Of a stretch of 64,000 bases of DNA, positions 33,598 through 42,307 are shown in pieces; the stretch's first letter is position 1; each line of letters opens with the position of its first letter. Origin of the DNA: WJKG01 sp964627305 (GTDB taxonomy: Bacteria > Zixibacteria > MSB-5A5 > GN15 > FEB-12). The DNA lies in assembly GCA_964627305.1 (NCBI GenBank), contig CAZVHP010000004.1:1-64000 (forward strand), written 5' to 3'. Under the pieces are notes generated by a model. It made no database searches, was not told where the DNA came from, and saw only the letters and a program-made list of their open reading frames with translations. The translations under genes were made by a program, and so were the position numbers.

Positions 33598-35842
33598 AGT
33601 TCACGCTGTTCGTCTCGGCTGAGATGCCGTAACGCTTCATCTTGGTGCGCACGGTCGCCTCGTGAATACCCAGCAGCCTGGCGGCCTGCGACTTGTTACC
33701 GCCTGCTGCCAGCAGAGCCTCGGTGATCAGGTCGCGCTCGAACTGCTCGACTCGATCGAACAGTGAGGTGTGAGCCTGCCGGGCCTGCTCGCCGGGAAAG
33801 ATCGATCGCGCCAGTTCCACGAGGTCGCCCTCGGCCACCAGCTCCGACATCACGTCGAGCCGTTTGACTTTGTTCAACAGCTCGCGCGTGTTGCCCGGCC
33901 AGGGATAGGCGAGGAATTCACGAATCAGCTCCGCCGGCAATGGCACCAGTCCGGCGGTGCGAGGCGACTGCCTGAGGAAATGCTCCAGCAGCAGCGGAAT
34001 ATCCTCGCGGCGTTCAGCCAGCGGCGGAATGGTGAACGTGATTCCGGAAAGCCGATAGTACAGATCACGGCGGAACTCGCCGGCATCGACCATGTCGCGC
34101 AGGGCCCGGTTGGTGGCTGCCACCAGCCGAACATCGAATGGCACCGGTTTGGTGCTTCCCAGGGGTGTCACGGTGCGGCTTTCAAGCACACCGAGCAGCT
34201 TGGCCTGCAGCGACAGCGGCATATCGCCGATCTCGTCGAGAAACAGCGTGCCGCCACTGGCGGCCACGAACAGCCCTTTCTTGTGGTCAACTGCTCCGGT
34301 GAAAGCTCCTCTGGTGTGTCCAAACAACTCGGATTCCAGCAGGCTTTTCGGTACGGAGGCGCAGTTTATCGCCACAAACGGTCTGTCGGGACGAGCCAGC
34401 GAGTGATAGTGCCGCGCCATCTGGTCTTTGCCGACGCCGGTCTCGCCCGTCAGCAGAATAGGTATATCAGAGCGGGCAATGATCGGCAATTGTTCCAGAA
34501 ACTCCCGAATCTTCGCATGGCGAGTGAGGAAGATTTCGCCATCGCGGCTCTTCGCATCGGCACGAGAGGCGCTTGTGGTGGTTTTCCCCAGACTGGCGAT
34601 CAACCGCTCGATACAACTGCTGCGATGCGGCACCTTGAGCCGTGAGTACGATTCCTGGGCGCGGAACAGATATGTCAGTCGCTCCCTATTGGAGAACGCC
34701 TCAGATTGTCCGGCAGTTAGGAGCGCCTCGGCTTTCTCAAAGCGCACGCCCGCTTCGCCGAGTGTGTGAATCGCTTCCTGATGAAGCCGGCGCGCCCGGC
34801 CGATGTCACCGACGCGCTCGACGAGCCGTGCCTCCAGACGGATCAGGGCGCCGAGTTCAAGGTTGTCTGCAGCCTTCTGGAAGATCGTTCGGGCCTTGTT
34901 GATTGTCTTGATCGCCTGACGGTCGGCGTTTTGCAGGTACTGCAGTTCAGCAAGGTGACGAAGCACGCGCGCGGTCAGGGTCGACTCGGGCCCGAGCGTT
35001 TGCGCCTGCGCAAGAGCCTGCTCCAGCACCTGCTGCGAGAGTTCCAGATCGCCCTGGCGATAGCGCAGCTCACCCAGGTAGGTCAGGTAAATGACCTCGT
35101 CACGGGGGCTGCCGGTGGCGACCAGCAGCCGATGGGCATTCTCGAGCTCGATCTCGGCCCGGTCGGGATGATTCAGTTGCATTTGAACGTAGCCCAGCGA
35201 CATCCGGGCGCGGGCGACATCAAGGTCCTGACCGAGTTGTTCGGCCAGCTCGATATTTCGCTGGAGGTATTCCTCTGCCCTTGAGAAATCCCCGATGAAG
35301 GTATAGATACGTCCCAGGTTGCCCAGCAGGTATGCGAGTTTTTCGCGATCGTCCAGTTGCCGGGCGACCTCGATAGCATCGAGCAGGGTATCCAGAGAAG
35401 CGTCGAACTGTTTCTGCCTGAAGTACAGACCGGCCAGAAGATTCAGGGCGCGGCAGTGTCCTTCGGCGCAATCGCTGCGGCGGAAGATTGACTCGGCATC
35501 ACGCAGGGACCGCTCAGCCTCTTTCATGTCGCCCATGTCTCGCAGTATTCCACCCAGGGTGATGAACAATTCAGCCAATGGTGGTGTATCGCCGGCAGCT
35601 GACAATCGATGCTGCGCTGTGCGGGCGAGTTGCAGTGCGACAGGATATTGACCAACGGAGGCATGAGCGGTGGCGGCGTGACGGAGCGCTGCTCCGGCCG
35701 GTACACCGGTGGCCATCAGCACATCCCGATTGTCATCGAAACAGCGGATGGCGGCATCGAAATCTCGACGATCAACGAGCACCGCCAGGCGCTGCTCGAT
35801 GGCGAGGAGTTGTTCGCTGCCTATGTTTGTTTCATGCCTCAT
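33596..35842 (-). CDS. Sigma-54-dependent activator with N-terminal TPR sensor
   Basis: A 748-residue enhancer-binding protein. Residues about 20-400 are a stack of tetratricopeptide repeats in place of a receiver domain. The AAA+ domain follows: Walker A GETGVGKD at 466-473, the sigma-54-contacting GAFTGA at 512-517, and Walker B with GGTLFLDEIGD at about 530-540. A Fis-type helix-turn-helix ends the protein (NKSQAARLLGIHEATVRTKM). It needs sigma-54, whose gene is present at 60083. The BMC operon next downstream has a strong -24/-12 promoter, so it is the likely target. The inducing signal should reach it through the TPR region or a partner protein. It follows a small secreted protein by two bases. 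Confidence 0.93.
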   Translation of the reverse strand: MRHETNIGSEQLLAIEQRLAVLVDRRDFDAAIRCFDDNRDVLMATGVPAGAALRHAATAHASVGQYPVALQLARTAQHRLSAAGDTPPLAELFITLGGILRDMGDMKEAERSLRDAESIFRRSDCAEGHCRALNLLAGLYFRQKQFDASLDTLLDAIEVARQLDDREKLAYLLGNLGRIYTFIGDFSRAEEYLQRNIELAEQLGQDLDVARARMSLGYVQMQLNHPDRAEIELENAHRLLVATGSPRDEVIYLTYLGELRYRQGDLELSQQVLEQALAQAQTLGPESTLTARVLRHLAELQYLQNADRQAIKTINKARTIFQKAADNLELGALIRLEARLVERVGDIGRARRLHQEAIHTLGEAGVRFEKAEALLTAGQSEAFSNRERLTYLFRAQESYSRLKVPHRSSCIERLIASLGKTTTSASRADAKSRDGEIFLTRHAKIREFLEQLPIIARSDIPILLTGETGVGKDQMARHYHSLARPDRPFVAINCASVPKSLLESELFGHTRGAFTGAVDHKKGLFVAASGGTLFLDEIGDMPLSLQAKLLGVLESRTVTPLGSTKPVPFDVRLVAATNRALRDMVDAGEFRRDLYYRLSGITFTIPPLAERREDIPLLLEHFLRQSPRTAGLVPLPAELIREFLAYPWPGNTRELLNKVKRLDVMSELVAEGDLVELARSIFPGEQARQAHTSLFDRVEQFERDLITEALLAAGGNKSQAARLLGIHEATVRTKMKRYGISAETNSVN

Positions 35843-35844
35843 GG

Positions 35845-36195
35845 TCAGTTGCCCTTCGTGCTGATGGTCGATCCCGTAGTTTCGTGGTTTTTCGGCTCAG
35901 CCTGAATCTGGTCGATAACCGGCTGTGTCTGGCAGTAGTCCAGAACATCGAACAGATGACCAAACCAGAAATCGATCAGGAAATACCCGGTGGCGAAACT
36001 CGTCTGAGTCACCGGACGAGGGCTGCTCGATACGGTGGGCGGTACATAGTGGTGCTCGCCACCCCAGGGGTGATCCTCGCCTCGGTCAAGGGTGGGATCC
36101 TGATAGTCCCACGGGGTCACGCGGGATACTCCATTATCCCACGCTGTCACACTGAGTATCAGCGCAACAACCAATGTGATCAGGATGTGCTTCAT
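35845..36195 (-). CDS. Small exported protein upstream of the sigma-54 activator
   Basis: A 116-residue protein with a clear signal peptide (HILITLVVALILSVTAW) and a mature part rich in His, Trp, Tyr, Pro and Thr, with the block HPWGGEHHYVPP. No family is recognised. The His-rich stretch could bind a metal. An AAGGAG ribosome site lies eight bases before its ATG. It lies two bases before the activator gene and is transcribed with it. A role in signal sensing for the TPR activator is possible but not shown. Confidence 0.6.
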   Translation of the reverse strand: MKHILITLVVALILSVTAWDNGVSRVTPWDYQDPTLDRGEDHPWGGEHHYVPPTVSSSPRPVTQTSFATGYFLIDFWFGHLFDVLDYCQTQPVIDQIQAEPKNHETTGSTISTKGN

Positions 36196-36333
36196 TGCTC
36201 TGCTCCTTAGATTATGAGTACAAAGATACCTGTATGCACGTCTTCAGAACTTGCGATCGTAATCTGGCGGGAAGGCTGCGGCAATCCGTTGCCGAGGAGG
36301 TGTTAGCAGATACGTGGGCATCCCTTCCCCTAT

Positions 36334-36362
36334 ATAATAGGTGGGGCAAAACGCTGTGTCAA
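36334..36362 (-). promoter_or_regulatory. Sigma-70-type promoter of the small-protein/activator operon
   Basis: On the minus strand TTGACA (36362-36357) is followed after exactly 17 bases by TATTAT (36339-36334), one base from consensus. The transcript would start near 36327, with a leader of about 130 bases before the small exported protein at 36195. The dyad TGTCAAC-TCAATT-GTTGACA overlaps the -35 box. Confidence 0.7.
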
Positions 36363-36376
36363 CTCAATTGTTGACA
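36357..36376. promoter_or_regulatory. Operator-like palindrome over the -35 box
   Basis: TGTCAAC-N6-GTTGACA is a perfect seven-base inverted repeat that covers the -35 hexamer of the activator operon, so a bound protein would repress it. The regulator is unknown. Confidence 0.5.
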
Positions 36377-36437
36377 TCAGGTTACCGAAACCTGCGGAAA
36401 AGTGGCAAAGGGTGGCGATGAGAACGGCTGCGTGTGA

Positions 36438-36587
36438 CAGATACAGACAAATACGGACTGTTTCAGTCAGTCTCGGACAGATTCAGATAGATTCAGGCGT
36501 ATTCAGGCAGCTTCACACGGATTCGTACGGATTGGTTCAGAGTCGCGCAGATTTTGACAGACTCGGGCACAGTTGGACAACTCAGCC
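36438..36587. repeat. Degenerate 10-base periodic repeat
   Basis: Fifteen consecutive 10-base blocks, most close to CAGATTCAGA, keep a strict 10-base phase without insertions, although single blocks vary. The region lies just after the stop of the DUF1858 gene and before the activator-operon promoter. The period is close to one helical turn, so it could place bound proteins or bends on one face. It could also be an old decayed tandem repeat. Confidence 0.65.
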
Positions 36588-36601
36588 GTGCGTTCGATTG
36601 C

Positions 36602-36820
36602 TTATCGGTTTTTTCCGACCACGCTCTGGTTGATCTCCTGCACCAAGTTATCGATCTGCTCGTCGGTGAAGCCCTTGCTTTTAGCGAGTTCTTCAAGCGT
36701 TCCCCAGAAGGGGTCACCGCAGACAACACAGGGCAGGTTATGCGATATGAGGAATCCCACCAGATCTGGATATTCCTGAATCAGGTCCTCAATCGGTTGG
36801 TCTTTGCTAATCATTTTCAT
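36602..36820 (-). CDS. DUF1858 redox-disulfide small protein
   Basis: About 70-78 residues. ATG 36838, 36820 and 36814 are all possible, and none has a strong ribosome site. The core is a DUF1858 domain of the hybrid-cluster-protein-associated redox-disulfide type, with HNLPCVVCGDPFWGTLEELA. Two cysteines in C-V-V-C form the active pair, and the rest is helical (QIDNLVQEINQSV). It may carry electrons or a thiol/disulfide reaction, with unknown partner. It is 14 or more bases downstream of the isomerase gene and so shares its transcript. No hybrid cluster protein is in the window. Confidence 0.8.
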   Translation of the reverse strand: MKMISKDQPIEDLIQEYPDLVGFLISHNLPCVVCGDPFWGTLEELAKSKGFTDEQIDNLVQEINQSVVGKNR

Positions 36821-36852
36821 TCCAACGGGTTGTGGCATACGCAGGTATGCTG

Positions 36853-37929
36853 TTATGCCGTGCGTTTCGCCAGACGTTGTTTGAGCTCCTCGATTGCTGT
36901 TACCGGTGTTGGATCGACCCGGTTGAGTACGGCCAGATAGTAGGAGACGAAGTCGCCCAGCTGGACCAGGCTGAGCATTCGTTCCAGCGACGGAATTCCC
37001 TTGGAATGCACATCGATAACCTCGACCTCGAGTCGCTCAATAATCTCCTTGACCACATTCATCCGGCTGCGAATCTGTGGCAGGTCCTCGGCGTCGCGAA
37101 GCTGCAGCACGAGCAGCTTGTCTCGGTACGGGGCTACCGTGTCGGTCCAGCCAACCAGTTCATTGTGGTTGAATTCCGGGTACACGTTGCAGAAGGCCAG
37201 GTTTTTGCCATTTTCGCAGATCTGTCCTTTCCAGCGCAGGGCGACGGCATCGAACAATGACGGTCCGGAGTAGATGATTGGAATCCGGCCGTGGATACGT
37301 TCCGCCAGCTTCTTCGCCTGGTTTTGCTCGACCGGGTTGTCCTCGATATAGCCATCGCGGTAGGCGGTCAGTTTCGAGATCGAATCTCTGATTTCCTTTT
37401 CGACGTTTCGCAGCAGTCTGATTTTTTCCAGAAACAGCAGCAGGGGGATAAACGAGTAGCCCAGGGCTGCCCGTGGCTGCAGTCCGCCCGGAAGCTTGGC
37501 CAGCGGGATTTGATTCAGGTTGGCGACATCCTCGAGGATGCCACCGGTGGTGATGGCGGCCAGCATCGCCTTGCGTCGAATGGCGTCATCGAGCGCCATC
37601 AGCGTCTCCTCGGTGTTGCCGCTGTACGACGACACGATCACGAGTGACTCATCATCGACATATTCCGGCAGCACGTAGTTGCGACAGATATCGACGGGCA
37701 CGATAAGCTGCGAACGGGCGAAACTGCGCATCAGTTCGCCACCGATTGCCGAGCCACCCATGCCGACCACAACTATGTTCTTCACGCCAATGAAGTCTTC
37801 GTAGTCGACCTTCCAGGCCATACCGATCTTGAGCGCATCGGCCATCTGTTCCGGGAAGTCGAAGATGCGGTTGTACATGTTCTGCGGGTCTATCTGGCGT
37901 ATCTGCTCTATGTCGTTGAGTATTGACAA
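36853..37929 (-). CDS. Bifunctional phosphoglucose/phosphomannose isomerase
   Basis: A 358-residue SIS-domain protein of the bifunctional Pgi/Pmi group, which interconverts glucose-6-phosphate, fructose-6-phosphate and mannose-6-phosphate. VVVGMGGSAIGGELMRSF (about 52-69) and IVSSYSGNTEETLMALDDA (about 100-118) are the two sugar-phosphate-binding SIS motifs. NHNELVGW-like residues near 260 and the final HSKGIPSLERMLSLVQLGD complete the site. It supplies mannose-6-phosphate for GDP-mannose synthesis, which fits the guanylyltransferase-like gene at 49719 and the EPS locus. It follows ptsI by 27 bases. Confidence 0.88.
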   Translation of the reverse strand: MSILNDIEQIRQIDPQNMYNRIFDFPEQMADALKIGMAWKVDYEDFIGVKNIVVVGMGGSAIGGELMRSFARSQLIVPVDICRNYVLPEYVDDESLVIVSSYSGNTEETLMALDDAIRRKAMLAAITTGGILEDVANLNQIPLAKLPGGLQPRAALGYSFIPLLLFLEKIRLLRNVEKEIRDSISKLTAYRDGYIEDNPVEQNQAKKLAERIHGRIPIIYSGPSLFDAVALRWKGQICENGKNLAFCNVYPEFNHNELVGWTDTVAPYRDKLLVLQLRDAEDLPQIRSRMNVVKEIIERLEVEVIDVHSKGIPSLERMLSLVQLGDFVSYYLAVLNRVDPTPVTAIEELKQRLAKRTA

Positions 37930-37956
37930 GGCTTGCTCCCTTCCTGGGTTTGGCGG

Positions 37957-39705
37957 TTATCTGTTCTCCATCGCTTTGCGGTAACGCTCCAGCTTGCTGA
38001 CCACTGACTGCAGTGACCCGCTGGAGAGGACCGATTCCAGCAGCGGCCGGGTCAGCTCTGAGTCGATCCTGCTCACGGCGCGACAGACGTCGAAGATCCG
38101 GTTGGGGCTGATGGATAACTGGTCAATTCTCATGGCGATAAACAACGGCAGGGCCAGAATATCGCCGCCCAGCTCACCGCAGACTGAAACCGGTTTCAGA
38201 TGTCGGTGGGCCGCATCGACCGTCATCTTCACCAGTCGCAGCACGGCCGGGTGCAAGGCATTATACAGAGCCGACACCTTGTTATTCATGCGGTCTGCGG
38301 CCAGCGTGTACTGGGTCAGGTCGTTGGTGCCGATTGACATGAAATCAACCTTCTGAGCCATCTGATCGGCGGTCATGGCCGCGGCGGGAATCTCGACCAT
38401 GATCCCGATGGGCATCTTCTCATCGAATGGAACGCCCTTCTTTCGCAGACTGAACTTCTCCTGCGCCACGATCTTCTTGGCCCTCTCGATTTCCGACAGC
38501 TCCGCCACCATGGGCAGGATGATCTTCAGGTTATGCAGGTAGGACGCCCTCAGAATCGCCCGAATCTGAGCCCGGAAGACCTCGGGCATGTCAAGAGTGG
38601 CGCGTACTCCTCTCCAGCCAAGCGCGGGGTTGCCTTCGGCGGGCCAGCCGCTGGTGTCGATCACCTTATCGTAACCGATATCGAAGGTGCGAACCGCCAC
38701 GGTTGTGTGCGAGAACCGCTCGGCGATCTGGGCGTAGTGCTCATACTGCGTCTGCTCATCGGGAAAGTCATTGTGCTTCAGATACAGGAACTCCGAACGA
38801 TACAGACCCACCGGTATATTCATCTCGGCCAGGATGTCCTCAACCGTGCCCGGCAGTGTCAGGTTGGCAGCGACTCCTACCGGGATACCATCGCGGGTTC
38901 GCGGCGGTATATGCGGCAGGCGTTTGATACGGGTGATGATTGCCGAACCTTCTCTGCGACGCTTCTTCTGATAGGCCGTCCAGTCCTTGTCGGTGGGGTT
39001 GATCAGCACCTCGCCGGCGGATCCATCGAGAATGAGCCGTTCACCTTCGGCTATCTCGCCAAGGTCATCGGCCTTGACCATGACGATCGGCATGAGGAAC
39101 GAGCGTGCAATCAATGCCATGTGGGAGCTGTTGCCGCCCTCGGCGACCACAAATCCCTGTGCTCTCCTTTGGCGATAGACGAGAACATCGTTGGGGGAAA
39201 AGCTGCGTCCCACGAGGACAGTGCCGGCGGGGAACTGTTGCTCGGACTCTTTGGCATAACCGTTGAGGTTCAAGAGAATCCTGTGCGCCACGGCCTGGAC
39301 ATCGATCACCATCTGCCGCATGTACTCCTCGGCTGAACGGCTGAGGGGCTCGGTTGTCTGCTTCACCAGCGAATCGTAGACATAGGCGGCATCGCGCTTA
39401 CCTGAGGCGATCTCCTCTTTGACCTGACGCAGGAACTCCTGGTCCTGGGCGATAAGGAGCTGGGCATCGAATATTTTGGCGATCGGTCCGCCGATTTTCT
39501 TGCCGGCAGCATCGCGCATGGCGCGCAGTTCGCGAACCGTATCCTCAACCGCCGTCTCCAGTCGATCGATTTCAGACGCCACTTTGGACGCAGGAATGCG
39601 CTTGCTGGTCACCAGCGGCACTCCGGGTGTGATCACCCGCGCCTTGCCCAGCACAATTCCGCCTGAAATGCGGACTCCCTGTATGAGACGACGACGTGAA
39701 GGCAT
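37957..39705 (-). CDS. ptsI: PTS enzyme I
   Basis: A 582-residue phosphoenolpyruvate-protein phosphotransferase. It takes phosphate from PEP onto His195 (in EGGNSSHMALIAR) and passes it to HPr. The N-terminal HPr-binding helices, the SFSPNDVLVYR linker, and the PEP-binding barrel (SEFLYL, ILPMVAEL, MIGIMVEIPAAA, and SVCGELGGD near the end) are all present. It lies 81 bases after ptsH. No PTS permease is in the window, so this pair may regulate rather than import sugars. That is common in lineages with an incomplete PTS. Confidence 0.95.
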   Translation of the reverse strand: MPSRRRLIQGVRISGGIVLGKARVITPGVPLVTSKRIPASKVASEIDRLETAVEDTVRELRAMRDAAGKKIGGPIAKIFDAQLLIAQDQEFLRQVKEEIASGKRDAAYVYDSLVKQTTEPLSRSAEEYMRQMVIDVQAVAHRILLNLNGYAKESEQQFPAGTVLVGRSFSPNDVLVYRQRRAQGFVVAEGGNSSHMALIARSFLMPIVMVKADDLGEIAEGERLILDGSAGEVLINPTDKDWTAYQKKRRREGSAIITRIKRLPHIPPRTRDGIPVGVAANLTLPGTVEDILAEMNIPVGLYRSEFLYLKHNDFPDEQTQYEHYAQIAERFSHTTVAVRTFDIGYDKVIDTSGWPAEGNPALGWRGVRATLDMPEVFRAQIRAILRASYLHNLKIILPMVAELSEIERAKKIVAQEKFSLRKKGVPFDEKMPIGIMVEIPAAAMTADQMAQKVDFMSIGTNDLTQYTLAADRMNNKVSALYNALHPAVLRLVKMTVDAAHRHLKPVSVCGELGGDILALPLFIAMRIDQLSISPNRIFDVCRAVSRIDSELTRPLLESVLSSGSLQSVVSKLERYRKAMENR

Positions 39706-39786
39706 AGCACTTTACCCGGGAATTTTTCAATCCCACGCACAACAGAGTATAATAGAGGCGGTGTTGGAGAAAAGGCAAGGAATATG

Positions 39787-40056
39787 TCAGTCCATTTCGC
39801 CGAACCCGGACTCGATGACCTTGACAATGGCCTCGAGAGCCTCCTGTTCATCGGGACCGTCACACTCGATCAGCAGCTCGCTGCCGTGTTCGGCAGCCAG
39901 CATCATAACGCCCATGATGGATTTGCCGTTGACGCGTAGATCGTCTTTTGTGAAGAACACCTCTGACTTATAGTGGGCGGCCGTGCTCACGAGCTGGGCC
40001 GACGGGCGGGCGTGTAGACCGAGTTTGTTGGCGATGCGGGCAGTCTGTTTGATCAT
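39787..40056 (-). CDS. ptsH: HPr phosphocarrier protein
   Basis: An 89-residue HPr. The active His15 is in NKLGLHARPSAQLV, and Ser46 is in NGKSIMGVMMLAA, the site of regulatory phosphorylation in species that have HPr kinase. HprK is not in this window. The start overlaps the DprA stop by four bases (ATGA). It works with the adjacent enzyme I. Its separation from rpoN/hpf, where a ptsN gene is often found, suggests an independent regulatory PTS. Confidence 0.95.
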   Translation of the reverse strand: MIKQTARIANKLGLHARPSAQLVSTAAHYKSEVFFTKDDLRVNGKSIMGVMMLAAEHGSELLIECDGPDEQEALEAIVKVIESGFGEMD

Positions 40057-41177
40057 AGGTAGTTGTCGGATAACATGTAGCGCTTGCCGGATACCTCGCG
40101 GACAATTCCTTTCAATTCCAGGGCCAGCAACAACTCCATAAGCTCCGGAACCGCCAGATTGGCGATGCGGGAGAGTTGATCGATCTGAAGCGGCCCGGCG
40201 CGGAAGTGGTCTATCAGGTTCTTCTCGGTAGCGGTTATATCGGGCTGGCTGCGGGCAGCCTTGACCTGAACCTGGTCGCGAAGCCGAGGCAGTGCCTCGA
40301 AAACATCCTGGACAGTGGTCAGAAGCGCCGCGCCGTGTTTGATAAGCTCATTGGTCCCTTCGCTTGAGCGCGACCGCGGCGATCCGGGCACTGCGAACAA
40401 CTCCCGGTTCTGTTCGAGGGCATGAGCGGCGGTGATCAGGGCACCTGAGCGCTTGCCGGCCTGCACCACAATCGTCGCCTGCGACAGGCCGGAGATAATT
40501 CGATTGCGCTGGGGGAAGGTAGCCTTGTCCGGTCGGGTATCCGGCAGGTACTCGCTCACCAGCGCGCCCTGCGAGCGAATCCTCTCGGCCAGGCTCCGAT
40601 TCGACGGCGGGTACAAGTGGTCGAGTGAGGAACCCCAGACAGCGATGGTCCTCCCCCCTGAATCCAATGCCCCCGTGTGCGCCGCCGAGTCTATTCCCTC
40701 GGCCATGCCGGAGACCACCAGCAACCCGGCCCCCACCAGGCCGGCGGCCAGTTCGCGGGCGAACGCCAACCCCTGTTCAGTGGCTCTGCGGGTGCCGACG
40801 ATAGCCACCATCTGGTCGTCCGGTTCGGGAAGCTCTCCCTGCCAGAACAGCACCGGCGGCGGGCAGTTGATTTTCGCCAGCAACGTCGGGTAGTCCGCCT
40901 CACCCAGAGCGGTCACGCGCCAGCCGAGTTGCACTATGCGGCTCGCGGTCTGGCGGGCCTCGGTCAGGTCGACTGCCTGGATGCGCAAGGCAATCTCCTC
41001 GGACATCCCCTTGACTTCTGCCAATTGTGCGACCGGTGCTTCCAGAACGGCCTGCGCCGATCCGAAGGTTCGCACCAGCCGATGATACTTCGTCGGCCCG
41101 ACACCATCGACGCCAAGCAGCCCCACAGTGGCTATGAGTTGTTCTTTAAGCTCGTTGTTCGTCAAGGTTTCTCTCAA
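40053..41177 (-). CDS. dprA: DNA-processing protein DprA
   Basis: A 374-residue DprA/Smf protein that loads RecA on incoming single-stranded DNA in transformation. The N-terminal SAM/HhH part is about 1-90 (GVGPTKYHRLVRTFG, AEVKGMSEEIALRI). The Rossmann core has VAIVGTRRATEQGLAFAREL, VVSGMAEGIDSAAHTGAL and FPQRNRIISGLSQATIVVQA. A C-terminal winged-helix segment (PLQIDQLSRIANLAVPELM) also occurs in longer homologues. The start overlaps the Obg stop by 32 bases, so the two are coupled. Confidence 0.95.
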   Translation of the reverse strand: MRETLTNNELKEQLIATVGLLGVDGVGPTKYHRLVRTFGSAQAVLEAPVAQLAEVKGMSEEIALRIQAVDLTEARQTASRIVQLGWRVTALGEADYPTLLAKINCPPPVLFWQGELPEPDDQMVAIVGTRRATEQGLAFARELAAGLVGAGLLVVSGMAEGIDSAAHTGALDSGGRTIAVWGSSLDHLYPPSNRSLAERIRSQGALVSEYLPDTRPDKATFPQRNRIISGLSQATIVVQAGKRSGALITAAHALEQNRELFAVPGSPRSRSSEGTNELIKHGAALLTTVQDVFEALPRLRDQVQVKAARSQPDITATEKNLIDHFRAGPLQIDQLSRIANLAVPELMELLLALELKGIVREVSGKRYMLSDNYL

Positions 41178-42129
41178 TAGCGTTGATGAAGCGCTCCGCT
41201 CCTGCGCGGCTGACCGCTGAAAGGTAAATATACTCCCGGGGCAGGATTTCCGAAACCGCTTTCAGATCACTTTCACTGACGGTGTCGATTTTTGTGATGA
41301 CGACTATCGAGGGCCGCTTCGGCAGGCTATTATCAAACGCCTGCAGTTCCTGACGGAGTGTCTCAATTGTGCGAGGGATGTTCTCCTCATTGATATCGAC
41401 AACGTACACCAGCAATCGGGTCCGCTGGATGTGTTTGAGGAACTGGTGTCCCAGCCCCTTGCCCTGCGCGGCCCCCTCGATCAGGCCGGGAATGTCCGCC
41501 ATCACACACGACTTGAGTTCGCGCAACCTGACAATGCCGAGATTTGGCACCAGCGTGGTAAACGGGTAGTCTGCGATTTTGGGACGGGCGGCCGAGAAAC
41601 TGGCCAGTATGGTCGATTTGCCGGCATTGGGCAGCCCCACGAGACCAACATCAGCCAGCAGCTTCAACTCCAGCGCCAGGCGGCGATGCTCGCCGGGGGT
41701 TCCCTCGGTTGCCTGTCGCGGTGCCTGATTGGTGGAGGACTTGAAATGCGTATTGCCTTTGCCGCCCCTGCCCCCTCGGGCAAGAGCCACCTGTTTGGCG
41801 GGTTGATCCATGTCGGCAACCATCTCACCTGAGTCAAGGTCGCGAATCAGCGTTCCCACCGGCACCTGCAAGATGGTGTCCTCGCCCGATTTCCCGGTCT
41901 TGAGCGCTCCCGATCCGGGCTGTCCCTTATCTGCCTTGTATTTGCTTCGATACCTGTAGTCCAGCAGCGTGCTCAGATTTTCGTTCGCCACGGCGATCAC
42001 ATTGCCGCCGTGTCCACCATCACCGCCATCAGGACCACCCTTGGGAATGAACTTCTCTCGGCGAAAGGACACACAGCCGTCACCGCCGCGCCCGGCGGTC
42101 ACCTCGATTTCCACGTAGTCGATGAACAT
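41146..42129 (-). CDS. obg: Obg/CgtA GTPase
   Basis: A 327-residue Obg GTPase from ATG 42129 (MFIDYVEIEVTAGRGG). A longer frame to 42321 adds unrelated residues. The glycine-rich Obg fold fills residues 1-158 (GGDGCVSFRREKFIPKGGPD, GGHGGN). The G domain has GLPNAGKST, a DIPGLIEGAAQGKGLG switch and TKID. It lacks the C-terminal OCT domain of many Firmicutes forms. It acts in late 50S ribosome assembly. A -35/-10 pair lies so close upstream that the mRNA may have almost no leader. Confidence 0.95.
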   Translation of the reverse strand: MFIDYVEIEVTAGRGGDGCVSFRREKFIPKGGPDGGDGGHGGNVIAVANENLSTLLDYRYRSKYKADKGQPGSGALKTGKSGEDTILQVPVGTLIRDLDSGEMVADMDQPAKQVALARGGRGGKGNTHFKSSTNQAPRQATEGTPGEHRRLALELKLLADVGLVGLPNAGKSTILASFSAARPKIADYPFTTLVPNLGIVRLRELKSCVMADIPGLIEGAAQGKGLGHQFLKHIQRTRLLVYVVDINEENIPRTIETLRQELQAFDNSLPKRPSIVVITKIDTVSESDLKAVSEILPREYIYLSAVSRAGAERFINAIERNLDEQRA

Positions 42130-42136
42130 GAAGTCC

Positions 42137-42165
42137 AATATTCTGCCACCTGGCGCCGGTGTCAA
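42137..42165 (-). promoter_or_regulatory. Possible promoter of obg, minus strand
   Basis: TTGACA, 17 bases, then AATATT (four of six match) read on the minus strand. The transcript would begin near 42130, one base before the Obg ATG at 42129, so translation would be nearly leaderless. The -10 is imperfect. Confidence 0.4.
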
Positions 42166-42243
42166 CGACGTAACAGCCTGTTTTTGAGTTGATTGACACG
42201 GAACTGACGTCAGTCTGAGAGCGGATGATTTCGTTTGTTTCCG

Positions 42244-42272
42244 TTGACTGAACCTGCGAACCGGCCTATATT
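42244..42272 (+). promoter_or_regulatory. Sigma-70-type promoter for the phosphatidyltransferase operon
   Basis: TTGACT, 17-base spacer, TATATT: five of six matches in each hexamer. The expected start is near 42279, about 30 bases before ATG 42308, which suits the phosphatidyltransferase gene. Confidence 0.65.
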
Positions 42273-42307
42273 CGACCCACATTGACAGAAGGATCTGTAG
42301 AGAACAC

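Larger units (their letters stand above)
36196..36601. other. Promoter and repeat region before the activator operon
   Basis: About 400 bases with no coding frame of note. The left part holds a sigma-70-type promoter and dyad for the minus-strand activator operon. The right part is a 10-base periodic repeat. Both are listed separately. Confidence 0.6.

Noticed and set aside
33326..33726. Plus-strand open frames made of repeated GSAHKGGFSPQGWVQ-like peptides
   Set aside because: They arise from the 19-base tandem repeat and the activator's opposite strand; no ribosome site and no homology.
36412..36633. Plus-strand 73-residue frame
   Set aside because: It is produced by the 10-base periodic repeat and runs antisense into the DUF1858 gene; no ribosome site.
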